Assembly: GCF_000152865.1 (NCBI RefSeq)
Contig: NZ_CH672390.1
Location: 806,001-870,000, forward strand
DNA from: Erythrobacter sp. NAP1
GTDB lineage: Bacteria > Pseudomonadota > Alphaproteobacteria > Sphingomonadales > Sphingomonadaceae
DNA: 64,000 bases
Direction of reading: 5' to 3'
A program made the position numbers and the translations under genes. Each line of letters begins with the position of its first letter. Within the stretch, counting starts at the first letter, position 1. Under the pieces are notes generated by a model. It searched no databases. It was not told the DNA's origin and saw only the letters and a list, made by a program, of their open reading frames with translations. Below, in pieces: positions 1-7,700 of the stretch.

Positions 1-350
1 CGCCGGTCCTGACCGCTGCACTTCTGATGAGCCGCGTAATGCCTTCCAGTGAATTTGCCGGTTGGCTGGATCGGCTTGTGCTAGAAAACGGATGGATTGA
101 GCGCGAATGCCATCCAGTCACGGTTTCCGATCGAAGCGACGGAAAAATCGCCCATCTCGATGGGCTCAATCTGAGCCGGGCATGGTGCCTTCTCGGTCTG
201 GCCAAAGCGCTGGGCGAGGGGGCGCCGCCTATTTTGCGCGAACGGGCGCGCGAGCATATGGACGCGGCGATGCCGCATGTGTCGGGCGACTATATGGGCG
301 AACACTGGCTTTCGAGTTTCGCGCTCCTCGCTCTGCTTGAGGCCCGCTAG
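1..350 (+). CDS. DUF2891 family protein, C-terminal fragment (cut by window edge)
   Basis: The frame is open from base 3 to the TAG at 348-350, so this is the end of a gene that starts outside the window. The visible 115 residues include a WLDR segment, a leucine-rich helix (LNLSRAWCLLGLAKAL) and a terminal GEHWLSSFA motif, which I recognise as typical of the C-terminus of DUF2891 proteins, a family with an alpha-helical toroid look and no known activity. An internal ATG at base 27 is unlikely to be the start because the frame is open and protein-like upstream. It converges with the M24 peptidase gene, overlapping its stop by 4 bases. Confidence 0.7.
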   Translation, partial: PVLTAALLMSRVMPSSEFAGWLDRLVLENGWIERECHPVTVSDRSDGKIAHLDGLNLSRAWCLLGLAKALGEGAPPILRERAREHMDAAMPHVSGDYMGEHWLSSFALLALLEAR

Positions 351-1723
351 CCCGAAGGGATCAGGGTTATCTCTGTCTGCCGCCCATCGAGGAAGCGGAC
401 GCTCTCGCCGTCAAAATAGGCATCTTCCTCGGTCCTGAAATCAACCCTTTGTCCGCCCCATTCAGGAACTTGTGCGTAGGAAGTGAGCTCGATCGACCAC
501 GCAGTGTTTGGATGGATGGTGTAATCTCCGCGCGGGTCGCCGTTCTGGTTGTCCCAGAAGCCAATCGCGGTCCCTGCGCCGTGCCCGTGATATCCGATCG
601 GATGCGTGTAAATCGATGGGTCGAGCCCCTCGTCGATCGCCTCAGCGCGAGCCCTCGCAAGAACCTCGTTGCCCGAAAGGCCCATCTTGAAATGCGAGCG
701 CAAAATGTCCTGCACTCGGTTGCTGTTAGCTAGGCCCTCGCGAAGACCCGCGGGCGCCTGTGTCTCGCCGGGCTTCAGGACGTAAGCCAGGTGCTGCGTG
801 TCGGTATTGAGGCGCAGATAGGTGATGCCAAAATCGGTCCAGAGCAAATCGCCAGGCTCGATGACAACCTCGCCGCGCAGCATGCCTTCTTCGCCCTCGC
901 GCTGGATCGCAACCGATGGGTGGAACCATGGTGTAAGGCCAAGCTCAAGCAAGCGATCGCGGTACCACCATCGAACGTCGTCGGCGGTCGTGACGCCGGG
1001 TGTAATGACCTCGCGCGAAAAAGCCTGTGCGATCAATGCGTGCGCTGTGCGAACAATGCCGGGATAGATTTCCATCTCCGACGCAACGCGGGTCTCCAGC
1101 CAGCGCACCGCTAACGTTTCTCCGGACTTCACACGGTCATGAAGTTTGTTCGGTAACGCATTCATAAATAGACGATATTGGCTAAGTGTCATGCCATCGC
1201 CGAAAGCACTCAAGTCCGAGTAATTGAGCGCGATCGTGCGTGGATCGCGCTCCTCGATGATGTCGGCAACCGCTTGCCATTGGTCTGGTTGTTCTTCTGG
1301 TATCCACGAAGGATTGAATAATCCACCAAGCCCGTAACGGCTCACCGTCAGGCGCTCGATGGGTTGGCCGTCGCCCGGATCGTGGAAGATCAGGATTGTA
1401 CGGCGCCGCGCTGCCATGCTCTGAGCATCGAGCATGGTGGCGATGACGGGCTCCTCGAAGTACTCGCGCGCCATCAGTAACCAGAGATCCACGCCTTGCT
1501 CCCGCATGATTTGCGGAATTACCGTGTCTAGGCGTTCGGCAAGAATGCGATCTATGACTTCGGAGCGTTCACGAGCGGAGAGAAGTTCGGGCAACTGCGG
1601 GGCTGCCTGCTCGGCCTCGCTCATCTCGACTGCGTCGCTGGCCTTCGCCGGGACTGAAGCGAAAGCAGCCAGGGCGACTGCGCAAACGAGCGACTTCCCC
1701 GATGTGATGAGCCTATTCTGCAT
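347..1723 (-). CDS. Secreted M24 family metallopeptidase (Xaa-Pro aminopeptidase-like)
   Basis: This is an exported pita-bread fold peptidase or creatinase-like hydrolase. From the ATG at 1723 the N-terminus is a classic signal peptide (MQNRLITSGKSLVCAVALAA, then a hydrophobic run to PAKA), which is why I prefer it over the ATG at 1750 that adds nine residues. The C-terminal half shows the metal-site pattern of M24: WTDFG and NTDTQH (aspartates), YHGHGAG (histidine), SIELTSY and a glutamate in FRTEED. Whether it is a true peptidase cannot be told from sequence. Substrates of this clade are unknown to me. It diverges from the DUF11 gene at 2008 across a 284-base gap. Confidence 0.85.
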   Translation of the reverse strand: MQNRLITSGKSLVCAVALAAFASVPAKASDAVEMSEAEQAAPQLPELLSARERSEVIDRILAERLDTVIPQIMREQGVDLWLLMAREYFEEPVIATMLDAQSMAARRRTILIFHDPGDGQPIERLTVSRYGLGGLFNPSWIPEEQPDQWQAVADIIEERDPRTIALNYSDLSAFGDGMTLSQYRLFMNALPNKLHDRVKSGETLAVRWLETRVASEMEIYPGIVRTAHALIAQAFSREVITPGVTTADDVRWWYRDRLLELGLTPWFHPSVAIQREGEEGMLRGEVVIEPGDLLWTDFGITYLRLNTDTQHLAYVLKPGETQAPAGLREGLANSNRVQDILRSHFKMGLSGNEVLARARAEAIDEGLDPSIYTHPIGYHGHGAGTAIGFWDNQNGDPRGDYTIHPNTAWSIELTSYAQVPEWGGQRVDFRTEEDAYFDGESVRFLDGRQTEITLIPSG

Positions 1724-1874
1724 GTTGCCTAAAAAATCCCTCTCACTCATTTCGCAAGAAGCTATGCGGACATCGCGGAGACACTGTCAAATCCGCAATG
1801 GCGGGTAACCCATTGGGCGTGGCCAAAAGGCTAATGAAGCGGCGCGTGGTTAATCATGAGGTTCGCCGTCCCTT

Positions 1875-1884
1875 ACCAATTGGT
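1875..1884. promoter_or_regulatory. 10-bp perfect palindrome in divergent intergenic region
   Basis: ACCAATTGGT lies in the 1724-2007 gap between the divergently transcribed M24 peptidase and DUF11 genes, so it could be an operator for either. A 10-bp palindrome alone can occur by chance. I see no strong sigma-70 promoter or terminator elsewhere in the gap. Confidence 0.2.
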
Positions 1885-2007
1885 CAGCATGCCGTAGCGT
1901 AAGCAATTAACCGCGTTACAAAAAACCTCGGCAATCTGGCGGAAATCTGCGATTCTTGAGCGGTTTGCTAACGGCTTAATAACCATTTCTTCGTATTTGC
2001 CCTAGGC

Positions 2008-2988
2008 ATGAATACGCAGACAATCATCAAACCGCTCTTGGCCTCAAGCATCGTGGCCGCGTTTACCATTTCGTCTCCTGCGCTCGCTGAAGGTGTCAGC
2101 GCGGGTACGCTGATCGAGAACACCGCAAGCGCGACCTACGAGGACGGCGAGGGCACCAAGACGGTGGACTCGAACACCGTGCAGGTGCGCGTGGACGAGT
2201 TGCTCGACGTGACCGTCACCTCTCTCGACAGCGGCGCCGTGGGCGCTTCGCCCGGCGAAGCCGTGCTCACGTTCGAGGTCACCAACCAGGGCAACGGACC
2301 CGAAGCCTTCGTGCTGACGGCAAACCCGGTGGTGACGGGCAACGACTTCGAGACCGTGGTCGAAAGCATTGCTGTCGATACGAACGGCAACGGCACCTAC
2401 GATCCTGGCGTCGACGAAATCCTGACGGCTCCCGAAACCACGGCAGAGCTGGCCGCAGACGAGGCAATCACGGTTTTCGTGATCGTGACGGTTCCTGATG
2501 GCGTCGCCGACACCGAAGAGAGCAATGTCGAACTGACCGCAGAGGCCGTCACCGGCACGGGCGCTCCCGGCACAAGCTTCGATGGGCAGGGAGTCAATGG
2601 CGGCGACGCGATTGTCGGTGCAACCGGAGCGGACGACACCGCAACTGGTTCGCTGATTGCGGGGATCACCACGGTCGACCTCGACAAGGCCGTGAGCCTT
2701 GTTGACCCGTTCGGCGGTGACAGCGCGGTGCCAGGCACTGTCGCGACCTTCACGATCACTGCCGTTGTCTCTGGAAGCGGATCGGTCGACGCGCTGGTCG
2801 TCACCGACATCATTCCTGACGGCACGACTTACGCAGACGGAACGCTCGCGCTCGACGGAGACGCTCTCACTGACGCAGCCGGCGATGACGCGGGCGAGGC
2901 CTCGGACGCGGATGGGATCACTGTCGATCTCGGCACCGTCGCTGGTGGCGCAATTCACCAGATCACGTTCGACGTAACGATCGACTGA
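2008..2988 (+). CDS. Secreted DUF11 repeat protein A
   Basis: A 326-residue exported protein. Residues 1-27 form a signal peptide ending ALA. Residues 30-60 carry an N-terminal motif (ENTASATYEDG, then SNTV) that recurs in variant form in the proteins at 3602 and 4769. A beta-rich domain follows, with an embedded calcium-loop-like segment DTNGNGTYDPGVDE at residues 124-137. A DUF11 domain occupies roughly residues 225-326 (DKAVSLVDP, VVTDIIPDGTTY, LGTVAGG). The composition is acidic and rich in T, V, G and D with no lysine-rich regions, as expected for an extracellular beta-sandwich protein. It is first in a five-gene run, 28 bases before the next gene. No good ribosome binding site precedes the ATG. 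Function is unknown; surface or structural is inferred. Confidence 0.8.
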   Translation: MNTQTIIKPLLASSIVAAFTISSPALAEGVSAGTLIENTASATYEDGEGTKTVDSNTVQVRVDELLDVTVTSLDSGAVGASPGEAVLTFEVTNQGNGPEAFVLTANPVVTGNDFETVVESIAVDTNGNGTYDPGVDEILTAPETTAELAADEAITVFVIVTVPDGVADTEESNVELTAEAVTGTGAPGTSFDGQGVNGGDAIVGATGADDTATGSLIAGITTVDLDKAVSLVDPFGGDSAVPGTVATFTITAVVSGSGSVDALVVTDIIPDGTTYADGTLALDGDALTDAAGDDAGEASDADGITVDLGTVAGGAIHQITFDVTID

Positions 2989-3016
2989 TTCAACTTTGGG
3001 TTGAGGAAACAGAGCA

Positions 3017-3502
3017 ATGAAAAACATCACCAAAATGGTCGCCGCTCTCCTGGCTTTTGCCGCAGTACCTGCGGCGGGATCTGCGGTTGCGCAGAGCCAG
3101 AGCCCGATCACGCTTAGCGGCGATGTGAAAGCTGTCGAAACTTCGGTTGACGCAGCTGGCAACACCGTCACTCGCCTGGTCGAGCCGGACGTCATCGTCC
3201 CTGGCGACCGTCTAGTCTTCACCACCGACTACGCCAACAATGGCGCTGAAGCGGTTGATAACTTCGTCGTGACCAACGCTGTCCCGGATGCCGTTCGTCT
3301 CGCTGGCGATGCCGACCCTGCACTTACCGTGTCGGTCGATGGCGGTGAGACGTGGGGAGCACTCAGTTCCCTCACGGTCGCAGGCGAAGACGGGACTATG
3401 CGCGCTGCCGCTCACGCAGACGTGACTCACGTGCGCTGGACGCTTGAAAGCGTTGCTCCGGGTGACAACGGCCGGGTCGAATACCCCGCCATCATCCGCT
3501 GA
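3017..3502 (+). CDS. Small secreted DUF11-like protein B
   Basis: A 161-residue exported protein with a signal peptide (MKNITKMVAALLAFAAVPAA, cleavage near AVAQ) and a single beta-sandwich domain resembling DUF11: VPGDRLVFTTDYANNG, then NFVVTNAVPD and a C-terminal WTLESVAPGDNGRVEY. A GAGGA ribosome binding site at about 3003-3007 supports the start. It has no membrane anchor and no barrel, so it is probably a soluble or assembled subunit. It sits 28 bases after protein A and 99 bases before protein C, so co-transcription is likely. The precise role is unknown. Confidence 0.75.
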   Translation: MKNITKMVAALLAFAAVPAAGSAVAQSQSPITLSGDVKAVETSVDAAGNTVTRLVEPDVIVPGDRLVFTTDYANNGAEAVDNFVVTNAVPDAVRLAGDADPALTVSVDGGETWGALSSLTVAGEDGTMRAAAHADVTHVRWTLESVAPGDNGRVEYPAIIR

Positions 3503-3601
3503 CGCGCGACACTCAGTTTCTTTCGTCGGGAAACGGAAGATAGCCGCCACGTCCCGCGGGCGGAGTGAATGTCGCGGGGCCACACGCAAAGGACCACAAC
3601 C

Positions 3602-4747
3602 ATGAAAAGAAGCACCCAGCTGCTGGGGGCTGTAAGCGCATCGGCGCTTATTGCCATGTCCAGCACACCGGCCCTGGCGGTCGGAACCAATGCTGGCAAC
3701 AGCATTACCAACAACGTCACGGTGACGTTCGAAGTCGGCGACGAGCCGCAAACCGAAGTCACCGCCAGCGACACCTTCACGGTCGACCGCCGGATTGACG
3801 TTAATGTCAACTTCAACGGCGTTTCGCCGACCTCGGTTTCACCGGGTGAGGATGATGTCGTTCTTGCGTTCGATGTGACCAACCTGTCGAACGCTACGGT
3901 CGACCTCGACCTCTCCGCCATTCTGACCGGCGGCACAGGCGATGCTGGCGACATCTCGGCATTCGAGATTTACATCGACGCCGATGGCGACGGTCAGCTC
4001 GACGCAGACGAGATCACTGCTGGCACCGTAACCTTCCTTGATGAGGTTGCCGCAGACGATGGCAGCGGTACCGAGACCATCTCGGTTCTCGTCGTAACTG
4101 ACATCTCGCTTGATGCGATCAACACGAACACCTTTGATGTTGCTCTCGTTGCCGACGCTCACGAAGCTGGCACTGCCGGCGCGCTTGGCGCAAACATCGA
4201 TAACGATGATGGCGCTAACACCGATGGCGTCGACACTGTCCTTGCCGATGGCAATGGTGGAACGGGCGAAGAGATCGACGGCGATGGCGCATTCTCTGAC
4301 GAGGCACAGATCCTGGTCGCAGGGGCGAACATCACTGTCGTCAAGTCGAGCTCGATCATCAGCGATCCGGTCAACAACACGACCAATCCCAAGGCAATTC
4401 CCGGTGCCGTGATCCAGTATTGCATCGCGGTTTCCAACGCATCGGGCGCTGCGACTGCTTCGGCAGTCAACGTAGCCGATGACCTGCCTGCCGATGTGAC
4501 CTTTACCGAGAACGATTTCGGCATCTTCGTGAACGCGACTGCAACGGTCGACGATCAGGGCACCGCGAGCACGGCTGATGACGTTGCGACCTGCACAGTT
4601 CCGAGCGGCACCGACGGCGAAGCAAGCGGTGATGCGACCTTCACTGCGACCGGCGGAACGGGTGGTCTCGACCTGATCTCGGGCGACCTGCTCGATATCG
4701 CAGCTGGCGAAACGCGTGCCGTCTATTTCCGTGTGACGATCAACTAA
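3602..4747 (+). CDS. Secreted DUF11 protein C with EF-hand-like loop
   Basis: A 381-residue exported protein. The start at 3602 is chosen because AGGA at about 3590 precedes it and a signal peptide begins there (MKRSTQLLGAVSASALIAMS, cleavage near ALAV). An upstream in-frame ATG at 3569 would bury the signal. Residues 126-137 read DADGDGQLDADE, which fits the 12-residue EF-hand loop at positions 1, 3, 5, 6, 8, 9 and 12. Residues from about 245 carry a DUF11 module with TTNPKAIPGA, which recurs almost unchanged in the protein at 10006. It is a paralogue of protein A. It probably binds calcium, which is an inference, and may form part of a surface structure. Confidence 0.8.
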   Translation: MKRSTQLLGAVSASALIAMSSTPALAVGTNAGNSITNNVTVTFEVGDEPQTEVTASDTFTVDRRIDVNVNFNGVSPTSVSPGEDDVVLAFDVTNLSNATVDLDLSAILTGGTGDAGDISAFEIYIDADGDGQLDADEITAGTVTFLDEVAADDGSGTETISVLVVTDISLDAINTNTFDVALVADAHEAGTAGALGANIDNDDGANTDGVDTVLADGNGGTGEEIDGDGAFSDEAQILVAGANITVVKSSSIISDPVNNTTNPKAIPGAVIQYCIAVSNASGAATASAVNVADDLPADVTFTENDFGIFVNATATVDDQGTASTADDVATCTVPSGTDGEASGDATFTATGGTGGLDLISGDLLDIAAGETRAVYFRVTIN

Positions 4748-4768
4748 GATCGACCCGGAAATCTGACT

Positions 4769-7700
4769 TTGCGTGTAGCCCCCTCTCTCATGAGGCGTCT
4801 GGCAGCAGCACTCCTATTGGTGCTGCTGCCTTTCGGCGTGTCTGGAGAGGGGGCATTCGCACAGGAAACCGAGACCGAAGCCGAGATCATCGGCACGGTC
4901 ACCAATATCGCAGAGGCCAGCTGGCTTTTGCGCGGGAGGTCAGCCCAGACCTCCTCGAACGAGGTGACATTCGACGTCACCCTTCCGCCCCCGGAAATTC
5001 GCGCATTTCGCCCGGCGCCTCAGGGCAGCGTCGAGCTCAATTTCCGGGCACCTTTGTGCAGTGCGATCGGCCAATCGGCCCAAGGCGGCGCTGGTAACAA
5101 CACTTCGAATGTCCCGCTTGCTCCGCGTGAAGGGTTGGTCGAGGTAACGGACACCCTTCGGGCAGGGCAAACATTGCTGTTCGAGGTGACCGCACTGGCT
5201 GCAAACCGCGATCCGAACGAAGTCGATCAGCTTTCCGTCACAATCACGACTTCGACCGGCGATCGCGAGGTTGAGACCATCTTCGAAACCGGTCTCAACA
5301 CGGGCGTGTTTGTGGGTCAGATCGACACCGTGCGCATGCCGCCTGCTCCGACTGAAGGCGATTGCAGGCTCAGCATTGCCGATGGGGCGTCGATCTCCGT
5401 GGCCGCAAGCCTTCCGGGCCAGGACGAGGTCATCATCGAAACCGCCGTCGAGGTGCTGGCCGATCCGTTCGGAACGGTATTCGACAGCGAGACGGGCGAG
5501 CCGGTCAACGGTGCGCGTGTAACCCTCGTCGATGCGCTTACGGGTCAACCTGCGACCGTTTTTGCAGAGGACGGCGTAACCGGATGGCCTTCCAGCGTCA
5601 TTTCGGGCGACCCGATTATCGACGGGGCTGGCCGGATTACCGATATGGGGCCGGGCGAATTCTGGTTCCCGCTCACCTTCCTTGGCACATACCGGCTCCA
5701 GATCGAACCGCCGGAGCCCTACACCGCGCCATCTGTCGTGAGCACTGCTGATCTCAGCCAGCTCACTGCTCCTGATGGGGGCAACTACATCATCGTTGAT
5801 GCTTCGTTCGGTGGCAGTTTCGTCTTGGACGACCCAACGCCCGTTCAGGTTGACATCCCCGTCGACCGTCCGAGCCTCGAAATTGGTCTCGACAAGGTCG
5901 CCTCGCGCGATCGCGTGCAGCCCGGCGATGTTGTTTTCTACGCGATCACCGCGAGCAACGCTGACCCATCGCGCCCCAAGCGCAATGTCGTGCTGAACGA
6001 CACCCCGTCGCGCTTTCTGCGTCTCCGCCCAGACACGATCCGCATCGACGGAGCAGAGGCTCCTGAGCAGGTCGAGATTGCCCCCGACGGACGCTCTTTG
6101 CGAATTGCACTCGGCGACCTTGAGGGTGGGGCTTCGCGCCGCGTGACCTATGCCATGTCTGTGCTGCCCGATGCGCCTCCGGGCCGCGCAGTGAACGATG
6201 CCGTTACTACGGACTCGCTCGGTCGCACCGCGCGAGCAAGCGCGGTCGTCGATATCGAGCGCGACAGCATTGCTGACCGCATGACGGTTATTGGTCGCAT
6301 CACCGCCGGACCTTGCTCTGTTCGCGACACGCGTGACAATCCGCGACGCGGCATTCCTGGCGTCCGCGTCGTCATGGAAGACGGCAGCTACGCCATCACC
6401 GACGCGGATGGCCGCTATCACTTCGAAGGTGTGGTGCCGGGCACGCATGTCGTCGCGGTTTCGCGCATGACGTTGCCGGAGGGTGCTGAGCTTATCGATT
6501 GCCACCGCTCGACCCGCAACGCTGGCAGCGCGATGTCGCGTTTTGTCATCGGGCAGGGCGGTAGCCTCGTCGTCGCGGACTTCCATGCGATCGTCCCGGA
6601 AGGCGGTATCGAGGAGAACGCGCAGTTCGCCGAGACACGTCGTGGCGCGGCGACCGCCCGCGCAATCAACTCCATTGCGGGCGGCCTTAGTGACAATGAA
6701 CCTGCGCTCGATGCGGGCATTCTGGTCGAAGCCGGTCTGCCAGAAAGCACCGCAGAGGCGGCCGAAAGCGTGCCGGCTGACTATGATCCAAACACCGACT
6801 GGGTCGCTCTCGGTGATGGCGAAGATGGGTTCCTGACGCCGGGTCTGACGGCAAACCCACGCGCGCCTGCCATCCGCGTCGCGATCCGCCACCGCCGCGG
6901 CCAAACGGTTGTGCTGAAGGTCGATGGCAAGGAAGTCAGCTCGCTTGCTTTCGACGGCACGCTGACGCCAGACACAGGCCGGTTCGCGGTCAGCACCTGG
7001 CGCGGGATCGTGCTCGAAGACGAGCGCACAGTCCTCGATGCCGACATCATCAATTCCTTCGGCGAGATCTCGAAGACATTCACGCGCGAAGTGTTCTTTA
7101 CCACGACGCCGACGCGCGTTGAACTGGTGCCTGAGCAATCCAACCTGATTGCCGATGGCCGAACCCGGCCCGTGGTCGCTATTCGCGTCCTCGACCGCAA
7201 CAACCGCCCCCTTCGCGAAGGCGTGTCGGGCAATTTCCAGTTGAACGCGCCCTATGAAAGCGCAGAGGCGCTCGACCGCCAGCAGCTGAACCAGCTTACC
7301 GGGTTTGCGCCTACGGCAGCGCGCTGGGTAGTCGAGGGCACTGACGGCATCGCGAAGATCGAGCTTGCCCCGACGATGGTCAGCGGTTCGCTGCGCCTCG
7401 ATTTCGAATTCAACGACGGCGAGCTTGTTCGCGCACAGCAGGTCGATGCATGGATCGAGCCGGGCGATATCGACTGGACCATCGTCGGTCTTGCTGAAGG
7501 CACGGCCGGTGCCCGCAGCGTTGCGGACAATATGCAGCGCACAGGTCGCTTCGACAGCGACCTCGGCGACGATGCACGCGTTGCTCTTTACGCCAAGGGC
7601 CGCGTGCTCGGTAAGTTCCTGATGACGCTCGCCTATGACAGTGCCAAGCAGCGCGAGGACCAGCGCGTTCTCGGGACAATCGACCCGCAGGCATACTACA

